DNA of 64,000 nucleotides from Verrucomicrobiales bacterium (GCA_024233215.1 JACKPW010000002.1:1-64000), one strand, 5' to 3'; shown: positions 1-9,348, counted from the stretch's first letter. Translations and numbers: made by a program. The notes: a model not told the origin generated them from the sequence alone.

Positions 1-50
1 GAGCGCGGAGAGCCTCGCCACCGGGTGTCACGCGCAAGCCAGGCCACATT

Positions 51-76
51 GCGAAATCGGGGTGCGAAATCGGGGT
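51..76. repeat. 13-bp perfect tandem duplication upstream of proA
   Basis: The unit gcgaaatcggggt occurs twice back to back (51-63 and 64-76), 35 bases before the proA start codon. The rest of 1-110 holds no recognisable gene. The duplication lies in the probable leader or promoter region; whether it binds anything is unknown. Confidence 0.8.
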
Positions 77-110
77 TTCGGAGCCGGCGCTCCTCGCGTA
101 GACTCGCGCC

Positions 111-1388
111 ATGACTTTGACCGAGCAGATGACTGGGATCGCGCGGCAGGCGCGGGCGGCGGGGCACGCGTTGACGCGGCTTTCCACCGACGACAAGAAC
201 CTCTGCCTGCGGGCGATGGCGGATGCGTTGGAAGCCCAGGCCCGGCGCATTCAGGACGCCAACGCGCTCGACCTTGACGCCGGTGAAAAGGCCGGTCTTT
301 CCCCCGCGATGCTGGACCGCTTGCGGCTGACCGACGCCCGCATCGCCGGCATGGCGAAGGGCCTGCGCGAGGTGGCGGATCTGCCCGACCCGGTGGGGCG
401 CCTGCTGGATGAACGCACCCGTCCGAACGGACTCAGGCTCCGCAAGGTCACGACTCCCATCGGCGTCGTGGTGATCATCTTCGAGTCGCGTCCCAATGTG
501 ACCGCCGACGCGGCCGGGCTCTGTTTCAAGTCCGGCAACGCCACCATCCTGCGCGGCGGCAAGGAGGCGATTCAATCGAACGGTGTCATTGCGGACATTC
601 TGGTCGAGGCTGCGCGCGCCGCCCTGCCGGCCTTTCCCGAACACGCTATTCAACTCGTGCCCACCACGGATCGCGCGGCGATTCCGGCGTTGCTCTCGCT
701 GACGGACCTGGTCGACCTCTGCATGCCGCGCGGCGGCGAGGGCCTGATCCGGGCGGTGGCGGATTGCTCGAAGGTTCCGGTGATCAAGCATTACAAGGGC
801 ATCTGCAGCGTTTACGTGGATCGGGAGGCCGATGCCAAGATGGCGGTGGACGTATCGGTCAACTCGAAGTGTCAGCGGCCCGGGGTCTGCAATGCCATCG
901 AGACACTCTACGTGGACCGGGCCGTCGCGGGCCAGGTCCTGCCGGAGCTGGCAAAGGCGCTTTGGACGGAAGGGGTGGAACTGCGCGCCGATCCGGAAGC
1001 GCTCGGGCTGCTCGACGGTTCCGCGCCCGAAGGCAAGCTCCGTGCCGCGACCGAGGACGACTACAACACCGAGTTCCTGGCGTTGATTCTGAATGTGCGT
1101 GTCGTGGACGGTGCCGGGGAAGCCATCGAGTTGATCAACCGATTCGGTTCCCATCATTCCGACGCCATTGTCACAGGCAACGAGACGACGGCCGCGCGCT
1201 TCCTCAACGAAGTCGATTCGTCGGCCGTTTACTGGAACGCGAGTACGCGCTTCACCGACGGCGGGGAATTTGGCATGGGCGCCGAGATCGGCATCAGCAC
1301 GGACAAGATCGGGGCGCGTGGACCGATGGGGTTGGAGGAGTTGACCAGTTACAAGTGGCTTGCCTGCGGGACCGGCCAGATTCGGTAG
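111..1388 (+). CDS. proA: Gamma-glutamyl phosphate reductase (glutamate-5-semialdehyde dehydrogenase)
   Basis: This enzyme reduces gamma-glutamyl phosphate to glutamate-5-semialdehyde with NADPH, the second step of proline synthesis, in the cytoplasm. The product is 425 aa, the usual length. Family signatures are all present: IIFESRPNVTADA near residue 125, CFKSGNATILRGGKEA after it, the catalytic cysteine in GVCNAIETLYVD (Cys260 by counting), and a C-terminal GRFTDGGEFGMGAEIGIS-like block (here STRFTDGGEFGMGAEIG). The ATG start gives the normal N-terminus. The next gene begins on the last base of the proA stop codon, so the two are probably translationally coupled. proB is not in the window. 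Confidence 0.97.
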   Translation: MTLTEQMTGIARQARAAGHALTRLSTDDKNLCLRAMADALEAQARRIQDANALDLDAGEKAGLSPAMLDRLRLTDARIAGMAKGLREVADLPDPVGRLLDERTRPNGLRLRKVTTPIGVVVIIFESRPNVTADAAGLCFKSGNATILRGGKEAIQSNGVIADILVEAARAALPAFPEHAIQLVPTTDRAAIPALLSLTDLVDLCMPRGGEGLIRAVADCSKVPVIKHYKGICSVYVDREADAKMAVDVSVNSKCQRPGVCNAIETLYVDRAVAGQVLPELAKALWTEGVELRADPEALGLLDGSAPEGKLRAATEDDYNTEFLALILNVRVVDGAGEAIELINRFGSHHSDAIVTGNETTAARFLNEVDSSAVYWNASTRFTDGGEFGMGAEIGISTDKIGARGPMGLEELTSYKWLACGTGQIR

Positions 1389-2725
1389 TGGACACCGGTT
1401 CGCGAGCTGAAGCGGTCGCCCGGGCCGTGCGGGAACACCTGCCTGCCGGGGGCCTGTTTGCCGACCAACACTGGCGCATTGCGACGGCGCCGTTTGTCCT
1501 CGGACCGGAACTGTCGCGGGACCTGGAGTCGCTCGGGCGCGTCCTGCTGCAGTTCTACCGCGCGGCGAACCTGCTTTACCGCCAGAGCAGCGAAGGTCGC
1601 CAGCCGGAGTGGATTGCGCGCTGGCTGGACCAGGGCAAGCCGGACGATCTGGTCGCGCTGCAGCGTCAACGAGCCTTCCGGAACGAACTTCCCCGCGTGA
1701 TCCGTCCCGACGTGTTGTTGACGGATGACGGCTTCGCCATCACGGAATTGGATTCCGTGCCGGGCGGAATCGGGCTGACCGACTGGCTGCATCAGGCCTA
1801 TGCGGAGGCGGGGCCCGGGGTGGAGGGTGACCTGGTGGGGGGGCGCAACGGGATGCGTGAGGGCTTCGCGGGGATTTTCGGGGATGCCCCGCGCGTGCAC
1901 CTGGTGGTTTCTGAGGAGTCGGGCAGTTACCGGCCGGAGATGGCGTGGCTGGTGCGGGAATTGGGAACGGAACGGTTCGCGGTCAGGGACACGGATTTCA
2001 CGGATTTCACTGAGGGCGACGCGGTCTACCGGTTCTTCGAGTTGTTCGATCTGGAAAATGTTTCGTCCGCGTCGCAGGTGTTCGAACTCGCCGCGGCCGG
2101 GCGGCTGCGGTTGACGCCGCCGCCCAAGGCCGTGCTGGAGGAGAAGCTCTGGCTGGCGTTGCTCTGGAACCGGAACCTCGCGGGCTGGTGGCATCGCGAG
2201 CTGGGCGGAGGTTTCCTCCGGCGGTTGTTGCGTCATGTGCCGCGTTCGTGGGTGATGGACCCGGCGCCGCTGCCGCCCCACGCCGGCATTCCCGGGCTTG
2301 AACTGACCGACTGGCAACAGCTCAAGGCGCTCTCGCAGAAGGAACGGGCGTTGATTCTGAAGCCGTCCGGCTTTTCGCCGGAAGCCTGGGGGGCGCGGGG
2401 CGTCTCCCTCGGAAGCGATCTGCCGGTGGCGGAATGGAGTGGGGCGGTGGACCGCGCGATTGCGGAGTTTCCCCGGACGCCCTGGATTCTGCAGCGATAC
2501 CACAAACCGCGGCGGGTCCCGGCGGAGTGGTTTGACTTCGATCAGGGACAGCCGGTGCCGATGATGGGCCGGGTGCGGCTTTGCCCCTACTACTTTGTGC
2601 TGGGCGACGGTCCGGCGGCACGGACCACACTCGGAGGCGCGCTGGCCACGGTTTGTCCCGCGGACAAGAAGATCATCCACGGCATGCGCGACGCGATCCT
2701 GGCACCCTGTGTGGCGGCGAAATGA
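1388..2725 (+). CDS. ATP-grasp-like protein of unknown substrate
   Basis: The GTG start overlaps the proA stop (TAGTG), giving 445 aa; no better start exists downstream before the conserved region. The C-terminal third looks like an ATP-grasp core: LILKPSGFSPEAWGARGV (about residue 320) resembles the phosphate-binding loop of peptide-ligase-type enzymes, followed by WILQRYHKPRRVP and MGRVRLCPYYFV. An earlier segment, LLTDDGFAITELDSVPGGIG, resembles the metal-binding region of circularly permuted ATP-grasp proteins. This is family resemblance judged by eye; the substrate is unknown. A repeat-derived stretch, DTDFTDFTEGD, sits near residue 200 (see the separate repeat entry). Coupling to proA is positional only and does not prove a proline-related role. 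Confidence 0.6.
   Translation: MDTGSRAEAVARAVREHLPAGGLFADQHWRIATAPFVLGPELSRDLESLGRVLLQFYRAANLLYRQSSEGRQPEWIARWLDQGKPDDLVALQRQRAFRNELPRVIRPDVLLTDDGFAITELDSVPGGIGLTDWLHQAYAEAGPGVEGDLVGGRNGMREGFAGIFGDAPRVHLVVSEESGSYRPEMAWLVRELGTERFAVRDTDFTDFTEGDAVYRFFELFDLENVSSASQVFELAAAGRLRLTPPPKAVLEEKLWLALLWNRNLAGWWHRELGGGFLRRLLRHVPRSWVMDPAPLPPHAGIPGLELTDWQQLKALSQKERALILKPSGFSPEAWGARGVSLGSDLPVAEWSGAVDRAIAEFPRTPWILQRYHKPRRVPAEWFDFDQGQPVPMMGRVRLCPYYFVLGDGPAARTTLGGALATVCPADKKIIHGMRDAILAPCVAAK
1989..2014. repeat. acggatttc tandem repeat inside a coding region
   Basis: The sequence cacggatttcacggatttca lies in frame inside the ATP-grasp-like gene and encodes DFTDFT. A related degenerate tandem (cgtgtaatcggtgtaatccg) lies between genes near 50421-50450 on the opposite strand sense. 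The length is a multiple that keeps the reading frame open. Confidence 0.6.
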
Positions 2726-2884
2726 AGCCGCCGCCTTACCCTCCTTCGTCGTAACCGTCAGCGTAATCTCCCCTTGCCTGCCGGGCGGAGGACTACGATC
2801 ACGATGGAGACCACGATGATGAGCGAAACGAATCCCTCGCTTCCTCGCTTGTCGTGACGAGGCGGGCCGGTATGCTTTGTGACA

Positions 2885-4198
2885 ATGAGTCTAGCCGAGA
2901 AGGTCAGGCAGGCGGGCGTGGTTGGCGCCGGCGGCGGGGGCTTCCCCACGCACGTGAAGCTGGCGGCGCAGGCTGACACCGTCATTGCCAATGGCGCCGA
3001 GTGCGAACCGCTCCTGCACAAGGATGCTGCGGTCATGGAACATCATGCGAAGGAGCTGATCCGCGGCATGGAACTGGCCATGGAGGCCGTCGGCGCGAAG
3101 GACGGCGTGATCGGCGTGAAGGCCAAGAAGAAGGGGGCGGTCGCAGCGGTTCAGGCGGCCTGTGAAGGATCCCGGGTCCGGGTGCAGCTGCTGGGCGATT
3201 ACTATCCGGCCGGGGACGAGTACGACCTGGTCTACACGGTGACCGGACGCCTCATTCCCCCGGCGGGAATTCCCCTCAACGTCGGCGTGGTGGTCTGCAA
3301 CGTCGAGACCCTGGCAAACGTCGCGGCCGCACAAGACGGCCGCCCGGTCACGCACAAGACCATCACCCTTGCCGGCGCCGTCAACACCCCGAGCACCGTC
3401 ACCGTCCCGGTGGGAATGAGCTTTCGGGAAGCCATCGAGGCGACCGGCGGTTTTGCCACGCCCGACCCGGTCTACATGATCGGGGGATTGATGATGGGCC
3501 AGGTCAGCGAGGATCTGGATGCTCCCGTCACGAAGACGGCCACCGGGGTCGTGGTGCTGCCGCGCAGCCACCGGATCATCGAGCGACGGTTGAAGCCGGC
3601 GACCGTGCAGAACGCGATTGGCAAATCCGCGTGTGACCAGTGCCGGTATTGCACCGAGTACTGCCCACGGTTCCTGCTGGGGTACCAGGTCGAGCCGCAT
3701 CAGGTCATGCGGAGCCTGGCGTTCACGGAAACCGGCAAGGATTTCTGGAATCAATGGGCGGCACTCTGCTGCTCCTGTGGGTTGTGCACGCTGTATGGCT
3801 GCCCGGAGGAACTGTATCCGAAGGAGGCCTGTGACCAGGCGAAGGCGGAGATGCGCGAGGCCGGCCAGAAATGGACCGGGCCACAGGAGGTGAAACCCCA
3901 TCCAATGCGCGACGGCCGGCGGGTACCCATCAAGACCCTGGCCCGCAGGCTGCATGTCGAGGACTACGAAGCCCCGGCCCCGTTGCGGCCCGAACCGCTG
4001 CAGGCCGGCCGCGTGACCCTGCCCTTGAAGCAGCACGCCGGCGCGCCGAACGAGCCGCTGGTGAAGGCGGGCGACCGTGTCGAGGCCGGTCAACCGCTGG
4101 GGCGGGTGCCGGAGAAGGCGCTTGGCGCCGTCGTCCACGCCCCGTTCGCGGGCCGCGTGCTGGGCGTCAATCACAGCGTGATCCTGGAGAGAATCTGA
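2885..4198 (+). CDS. pduS: PduS-like flavin/iron-sulfur oxidoreductase (RnfC family)
   Basis: PduS proteins are flavin and Fe-S proteins that pass electrons at bacterial microcompartments; in propanediol compartments PduS reduces cobalamin. The 437-aa product starts with the RnfC/NQO1 glycine-rich loop VVGAGGGGFPTHVKL, then an SLBB-type segment, then two ferredoxin-like cysteine clusters (CDQCRYCTEYCPR from about residue 249, CCSCGLCTLYGC from about 294), and ends with a lipoyl/RnfC-like barrel (EPLVKAGDRVEAGQPLG). ATG 2885 is chosen; GTG 2879 is in frame two codons upstream. The stop overlaps the start of the PduT-like shell gene (TGATG), matching the known PduS-PduT physical partnership. 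No other compartment enzyme lies nearby. The 159-base gap before it holds no recognisable gene. Confidence 0.88.
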   Translation: MSLAEKVRQAGVVGAGGGGFPTHVKLAAQADTVIANGAECEPLLHKDAAVMEHHAKELIRGMELAMEAVGAKDGVIGVKAKKKGAVAAVQAACEGSRVRVQLLGDYYPAGDEYDLVYTVTGRLIPPAGIPLNVGVVVCNVETLANVAAAQDGRPVTHKTITLAGAVNTPSTVTVPVGMSFREAIEATGGFATPDPVYMIGGLMMGQVSEDLDAPVTKTATGVVVLPRSHRIIERRLKPATVQNAIGKSACDQCRYCTEYCPRFLLGYQVEPHQVMRSLAFTETGKDFWNQWAALCCSCGLCTLYGCPEELYPKEACDQAKAEMREAGQKWTGPQEVKPHPMRDGRRVPIKTLARRLHVEDYEAPAPLRPEPLQAGRVTLPLKQHAGAPNEPLVKAGDRVEAGQPLGRVPEKALGAVVHAPFAGRVLGVNHSVILERI

Positions 4199-4749
4199 TG
4201 AGCGAACGTTCCATTGGCTTGATTGAACTGTCCAGCGTGGCGGCGGGATTCGCCGTGGCGGACACCATGTTGAAGGCGGGCAACGTGCGGCTGCTGTTGT
4301 CGCGATCGATCTGCTCGGGCAAGTACATGGTGTTGATTGGCGGTGACACGGCGGCCGTGAAAAGCGCCGTGGACGCCGGCGCGGAGGCGGCGAACGGCTG
4401 CCTGATCGACCGCCTGGTCATCTCGAACATCCACCAGGACGTGTTCACCGCCCTGGGCCGGAGCCAGACGCCCGAGACCCAGGGCGCCCTGGGCATCCTG
4501 GAATCATTCAACGTCGCCACCCTCATCCGCGCCGCCGACGCCGCAGCCAAATCCGCCGCCGTGCAATTGCTCGAGGTGCGACTCGCCATGGCACTCGGCG
4601 GAAAGGCCTTCTGCACGATGACCGGTGACGTGGGTTCGGTGCAAACGGCGGTCGCCGCGGGTCGGGCGGTCATCGCGGAAGCCGGCATGCTCGTCAATGC
4701 CGTGGTGATTTCGCGGCCGCACCCGGACGTGTATCGCGAAGTGATTTGA
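4198..4749 (+). CDS. pduT: PduT-like tandem BMC-domain shell protein with Fe-S pore cysteine
   Basis: The 183-aa product has two BMC domains (residues about 4-85 and 95-180): IGLIELSSVAAGFAVADTM and the second copy ALGILESFNVATLIRAAD. The segment LLSRSICSGKYMVLIGGD aligns with the PduT region whose cysteine binds a [4Fe-4S] cluster at the trimer pore; the cysteine is Cys39 here. The protein therefore probably forms a pseudohexameric shell trimer that conducts electrons across the shell, with the upstream PduS-like protein as partner. The ATG overlaps the pduS stop by one base. The rest of the compartment operon must be elsewhere if it exists. Confidence 0.9.
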   Translation: MSERSIGLIELSSVAAGFAVADTMLKAGNVRLLLSRSICSGKYMVLIGGDTAAVKSAVDAGAEAANGCLIDRLVISNIHQDVFTALGRSQTPETQGALGILESFNVATLIRAADAAAKSAAVQLLEVRLAMALGGKAFCTMTGDVGSVQTAVAAGRAVIAEAGMLVNAVVISRPHPDVYREVI

Positions 4750-4862
4750 GCCGTCCAAAACGGATAGGAACGCGGATGAACTTACTGCCCTGCCGGACTG
4801 TCCTCCCGCCCGCCGTAGCCGCCGACGTCAGTCGGCGCATGATCCCCGGCGGCTCCGGTGCC

Positions 4863-5921
4863 ATGGACCGTCGGACCGGAAGCGGGCTTCTCGCGCGGGC
4901 CTTGCTTGTGTTGCTGTTGTTCCTCCCGGGCTGGGCTTCCGCGGCGGCCGCGGAGGCCGGCACGAACGCCCCGGTGTATCTGCGGCGGACGGCGGATGCC
5001 AACGGCGTGATTGCACTGCAGGTCGCGGCGCGTGAGTTGATTCCGGAGCGCAAGAACCGGCCGCCGGTCTGGCTGGTGGGGGTGATCCATCTCGGGACGG
5101 CCGGGTATTACACGGAGCTGCAGGAATTCCTCGATGCCCGGTCGCTGGTGTTGTTCGAAGGCATCGGCGCCGAGAACGGGGATTTCGAACTGCAGGAGGA
5201 TGAGTTCTCGTTGCAGGACCAGATGGCCTCCGCACTGGGGCTGGTGTTTCAGTTGGAAGCCATCGACTACCGGCGGCCGGGCTTCCGCAACAGCGACCTC
5301 AGCTTTGACGAACTGGCGCGTCTGTTTGGCGGGGGAGGCGCAGATGGCACGGCCGGAACGGCTCCCTCGGCCCCGGGGGGCGCCGAGTTCAACGTCCTGA
5401 TCCAGATGATGCGCGGGGAGGGTTTCTTCGGGGGCCTCGCGCGAATGGGGGTGTCCGCGCTCGCCTCCAGCCCGCGGCTGCAGGCAACCATGAAAGTGAT
5501 GCTCATCGAGATGATGGGCGGACTGCCGCCGAACCTGGCGGAGATCGCGGGCATGCCGGACGGGATGAAGGAGTTGATGGACAAGCTCATCAAGGCGCGC
5601 AACGACGTGGTGGTGCGTGACGTGCGCCGCGAACTGCGGAAACGGCGACGTCCCGACACGATCGCCGTCTTCTACGGGGCCGGCCACATGGCGGACTTGG
5701 AGCAACGCCTCTGCCGCGAGCTGAAGCTGCATCCCGGTGAGGAACGGTGGTTCACCGCCCTCTCCATCAATCCCGCCGCTGCGGGCCTGAGCAGTTTCGA
5801 GGTCGGCATGGCCCGATCCATGTCCCGCCTCCAGCTGAGGGCCCTGGGAGAGACATCATCCGGCAAGGAGCATCCGACGGAGGCTGAGGCCGCAACGCCA
5901 GCCGGACCTTCCGCCGAGTGA
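4863..5921 (+). CDS. Secreted TraB/GumN (Tiki superfamily) protein
   Basis: The chosen ATG gives an N-terminal signal peptide (basic MDRRTGSG, then a Leu-rich core ending near AAAAEA). In-frame starts further upstream (4776 ATG, 4839 ATG, 4746 TTG) would add residues before it. TraB-family marks are WLVGVIHLGTAGYY (the GxxH metal-site motif), SLVLFEGIG with the paired glutamate, and the C-terminal TIAVFYGAGHMADLEQRL. Family members are thought to be metal-dependent peptidases; the substrate is unknown. The length of 352 aa is normal. It follows the BMC pair by about 110 bases but nothing links the functions. Confidence 0.75.
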   Translation: MDRRTGSGLLARALLVLLLFLPGWASAAAAEAGTNAPVYLRRTADANGVIALQVAARELIPERKNRPPVWLVGVIHLGTAGYYTELQEFLDARSLVLFEGIGAENGDFELQEDEFSLQDQMASALGLVFQLEAIDYRRPGFRNSDLSFDELARLFGGGGADGTAGTAPSAPGGAEFNVLIQMMRGEGFFGGLARMGVSALASSPRLQATMKVMLIEMMGGLPPNLAEIAGMPDGMKELMDKLIKARNDVVVRDVRRELRKRRRPDTIAVFYGAGHMADLEQRLCRELKLHPGEERWFTALSINPAAAGLSSFEVGMARSMSRLQLRALGETSSGKEHPTEAEAATPAGPSAE

Positions 5922-5945
5922 CCTGCGGCGGGAAGGAGGATCCGG

Positions 5946-6902
5946 ATGCAGCTCTACCTCCACCAGGACGACGAGACGACCGGGCCGTTTGAGGTGGCGG
6001 ATGTCAGCGAGATGCTGAGCGACGGCGTGCTTTCCCCGGATGTCCTGGCCTGGCACGAGGGCGCGGCGGACTGGCGTCCGGTGGGGGAGCTCCTGCAAAT
6101 CCCCCTGCCACCGCCATTGGTTCCGCCCTCACCCCCTCCCGCCGCGCAACCGGCATCGGCCCCCGCCCCGGTGTGGCCCGCCCAACCCGCGCAGGCCCGC
6201 GCACCTGCGGACTCGTTCTTCGCCCGCATTCCCGCGGCATTTCGTTACCCGTTGAAAGGGGACGGCCCGTTGCTGTTGCTCGGTGCCACGGGGCTTTTCA
6301 CGCTGGTGCATTACCTCCAACGGTTCCCCTCCATTTTCGCGCTGCTGATTGGGATCGGGGGGGCCGGGTATTTCATCGCCTGTCTGCAAGGGGTCCTGGT
6401 CAGTTCGGCTCAGGGTGAATTGGAAATGCCCGGCTGGCCGGAGGTCTCGGACGGCATGAGCGATCTCTTTGAGCCGTTCGGTCGTTTTGCGGGCCTGGCG
6501 CTGTTGACCCTGGGGCCGGGCTTTCTGTTGCGGTGGGCCGGCATCACGCAGGAGAACAACCTCTGGGCCCGATCCGGCATCGCCCTGATGATGGGCGGAA
6601 GCTTCTATCTGCCCATGGCGTTGCTGGCGGTGGCGTTGACCGACAACCTGTTGGCGGCCAATCCGATGGTGGTGCTGCCCGCCATCACCCGGCTTTTCGG
6701 CCAGTACTTCACCACCTGGATCTTCGTGGCGCTGGTGCTGCTGCTTCAGGGTGGGCTGGTGACGGCAATCGAGCGCTTGATCCCCGTTCCGATCCTGCCG
6801 GTGGTCCTCGGACTGCTGGTCTCGCTCTACCTGCTCACGATCCAAATGCGGCTTCTCGGCCTCCTCTATTTCGTCAATCGCGACCGCCTGAACTGGGTTT
6901 GA
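5946..6902 (+). CDS. GYF_2 domain membrane protein with DUF4013-like region
   Basis: The 318-aa product begins with a GYF_2-type domain (LYLHQDDETTGPFEVADVSE, then WHEGAADWRPVGEL, residues 2-55). A Pro/Ala-rich linker follows (about 58-90), then five or so hydrophobic helices, resembling DUF4013 membrane proteins. A strong Shine-Dalgarno sequence (ggaaggagg) sits just before the ATG. GYF_2 domains are common at the N-terminus of PVC and other bacterial membrane proteins and probably bind proline-rich partners. No enzymatic role can be read from it. Confidence 0.75.
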   Translation: MQLYLHQDDETTGPFEVADVSEMLSDGVLSPDVLAWHEGAADWRPVGELLQIPLPPPLVPPSPPPAAQPASAPAPVWPAQPAQARAPADSFFARIPAAFRYPLKGDGPLLLLGATGLFTLVHYLQRFPSIFALLIGIGGAGYFIACLQGVLVSSAQGELEMPGWPEVSDGMSDLFEPFGRFAGLALLTLGPGFLLRWAGITQENNLWARSGIALMMGGSFYLPMALLAVALTDNLLAANPMVVLPAITRLFGQYFTTWIFVALVLLLQGGLVTAIERLIPVPILPVVLGLLVSLYLLTIQMRLLGLLYFVNRDRLNWV

Positions 6903-6959
6903 AGCAACGCATCCGGCGCTGGCCTGCCGGCACGTTTTCTGCTCTGCTGCGTTGTTCCA

Positions 6960-9299
6960 ATGCATGCAATGCAATCCTCTGATCCTTCGGCGGATGCCGG
7001 ATGCCGGGCCGGCGATACTGGGCCGTCCTCGTGTGGCAAAGCGCTTCCGCGCCTCGCCACCTTGCTGGGAGTGGGTTTCGCCCTGGTGGGAGGAACGTGG
7101 CCGGCGGCCCTGGGTGCGGAACCGGGTCGCCTGGACGTGACGGTCCAGAACGATGGCCTCCTTCCGGCGTACTTCCCGGTGATGCACGGGTACGACTGGC
7201 GGTTCTTCAAAGGAACCACAGCCCCGCAGGCGGACTGGACGACGGCTGAGGACTCCGCCTTGGACCCGGCCTGGGCAACCGGCGCCGGCGGCTTTGGCTA
7301 CGGAGATTCCGGGATCCAGGGCGAGGTCACCAACCTGCCGGACATGCGCAACGGGTACACCACTTTCTACATCCGACAGGAATTCGAGTTGGTGGACCCC
7401 TTCGCTCCCGATTCCATGATCCAGCTCCTCTTGGACTACGACGATGGCTTTGTCGCGTATCTGGACGGCGTCGAAGTGCAGCGGGAGAACGCGCCGGGCG
7501 CGGCGGGTGAAACGGTGGCTTACACGGCGACCGCGACCGGCCTGCACGAGGCCTCGTGCTGCAATTCCCCCACCCACCCGATGGAGGTCTTCAATCTCGG
7601 GCCGATGGCGGACCACCTTGGTCCCGGGCGGCATGTCCTCGCCATTCAGGGTCTGAACGAATCGCCCGGCAGCAGTGACTTCCATCTGAGTGCCGACCTC
7701 AGCATCCGTCATCCGCCAGAAGTGTTGACGGGACGGTTCCTGTCAATCAGCCGATTGCCGGAAGTGACGTTGACAGGCACGATCAACGAGATCGAAATCA
7801 CGCGGCTCCTGGTCGATGGTAATCCGACGCCGACGGATGGAGACACCGGGGCGTGGTCGCAGGTCGTGCCGCTTGCCGAAGGCATGAACCGGGTGGTTGT
7901 CGAGGGCCATGACGCGGCAGGGTTTCTGGTGGCGAACGCCCGCGAGGATGTCGTGCGGATCGAGCAAGAGAGCGGGGTGCAAGGACCACTCGCGGGGCAG
8001 GTCGTCTGGACTCCCGGGGCCGGGGTGATCCGGGTGACGACGTCGTTGGAACTGCCGGCGAACGCGCATCTCCGGATCGAGCCGGGGACCGTGGTGCTGT
8101 TCGAGAGCGGGGCGGGCCTCACGGGTGAGGACGCCGTGCTGGAAGTCGTTGGCACCGCCGAATCTCCCGTCTGCCTGCTGCCTGCGGACGGAGAAAGCTC
8201 CTGGGCCGGCGTGCACATCGGCGGTGGCGACGGGCGACTGATCATGCGTCATGCCGAGATGGTGGCCGGCTCGATCGAAGTTGCGGCGGGCGCGACGGGA
8301 ATCGTGGAGGACAGCGTGATCCGGGACCTTCCCACCTCGACCCCGATCATCCACACCGATGAGGCCGCTTCCATCGAGGTGCGACGCTGCTACCTTGCCC
8401 GCTATCATGAGACGCTCTTCCAGTACACCCCGACGTTGCTGGAGGACTGCGTGCTCGAGGACCTCCCCGATGCCAGTGGTGATGGCATCGACTTCGATGG
8501 GGCGCCGGTCGGTTCCACGATTCGTCGCTGCACCCTCCGTCATGGCGGGCAAACCAATACCGACGCGATTGACATTGGTTCAGGTTCGAACGGCGTGCTC
8601 ATCGAGGGCTGCTGGCTGTATGACTTCAGCGACAAGGGCGTGTCGATCGGGGAGGAATCCCACCGAATCACCGTGCGCGACTGCCTGATTCACGACACCG
8701 GGATCGGTGTGGAGGTGAAGGACGGTTGCACCTCGGAGGTTGCGCAGACCACCATCACCGACTGCGACCAGGGATTCCGGCTGCGGATCAAGACAGGCAC
8801 CGAGGGCGGCCATCTGACCGATTCCTTCAACAACATTCTGTGGGGAAACAAGGAGACCCTTGTGCTGCTGGATGATTCCACGATTGTGGCTCGTCACTCG
8901 CTGCTGCAGGGCGGTCCCGTGGCGGGCGACGGAAACCTGGATGAGGACCCTCGCTTCGTGAATCCGAACGGAATGGACTATCGGTTGCCGCCCAACTCCC
9001 CACTGCGCACGGCGGGCGTTGACGGTGGGTGCCTGGGCGCGCCGTTGCCGGTGGGCGCCGCCGGAGCCCTCACGCAGGTTGCGCTGGAGGTCCTGGCGAA
9101 CGCGCCCGGGGAAGTGGCGGTTGGCTTCGCGGCGGACCCGGAACGTCGTTACGTCCTGGAATCCAGTGCGAGCGTCGGTGGCGACTGGCAACCGGCGGAG
9201 GTCTTCCTGCCGTTCGGCGGTGAAGGTCCGGTGGACGCGAGGGCGCCGCTCGAATCCGCCCCGGTCTTCTTCCGGCTCCAGAGCGATTTGCGGAAGTAA
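6960..9299 (+). CDS. Secreted right-handed beta-helix protein
   Basis: The 779-aa product has a probable signal sequence (RLATLLGVGFALVGGTWPA, residues about 30-50). An N-terminal beta-sandwich-like region (SMIQLLLDYDDGFVAYLDGV) resembles those in secreted lectin-like or LTD-adjacent proteins of this group. A parallel beta-helix region follows (about 400-690), with repeated short rungs such as IEVRRCYLARYHETLF, IRRCTLRHGGQTNTD and ITVRDCLIHDTGIG. The C-terminal RYVLESSASVGGDWQPAE resembles a fibronectin-like or MAM-type verrucomicrobial tail. Beta-helix proteins often bind or cleave polysaccharides, but no catalytic set is evident. The start is uncertain within about 20 codons. Confidence 0.75.
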   Translation: MHAMQSSDPSADAGCRAGDTGPSSCGKALPRLATLLGVGFALVGGTWPAALGAEPGRLDVTVQNDGLLPAYFPVMHGYDWRFFKGTTAPQADWTTAEDSALDPAWATGAGGFGYGDSGIQGEVTNLPDMRNGYTTFYIRQEFELVDPFAPDSMIQLLLDYDDGFVAYLDGVEVQRENAPGAAGETVAYTATATGLHEASCCNSPTHPMEVFNLGPMADHLGPGRHVLAIQGLNESPGSSDFHLSADLSIRHPPEVLTGRFLSISRLPEVTLTGTINEIEITRLLVDGNPTPTDGDTGAWSQVVPLAEGMNRVVVEGHDAAGFLVANAREDVVRIEQESGVQGPLAGQVVWTPGAGVIRVTTSLELPANAHLRIEPGTVVLFESGAGLTGEDAVLEVVGTAESPVCLLPADGESSWAGVHIGGGDGRLIMRHAEMVAGSIEVAAGATGIVEDSVIRDLPTSTPIIHTDEAASIEVRRCYLARYHETLFQYTPTLLEDCVLEDLPDASGDGIDFDGAPVGSTIRRCTLRHGGQTNTDAIDIGSGSNGVLIEGCWLYDFSDKGVSIGEESHRITVRDCLIHDTGIGVEVKDGCTSEVAQTTITDCDQGFRLRIKTGTEGGHLTDSFNNILWGNKETLVLLDDSTIVARHSLLQGGPVAGDGNLDEDPRFVNPNGMDYRLPPNSPLRTAGVDGGCLGAPLPVGAAGALTQVALEVLANAPGEVAVGFAADPERRYVLESSASVGGDWQPAEVFLPFGGEGPVDARAPLESAPVFFRLQSDLRK

Positions 9300-9348
9300 C
9301 CCGGACGAAGACAGAGGCGACATGGAGCCGTCCGCCGTGCCGGGCAGC

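Noticed and set aside
4171..4758. Minus-strand frames opposite the BMC gene
   Set aside because: They are antisense open frames expected in GC-rich DNA and have no family similarity or start context.
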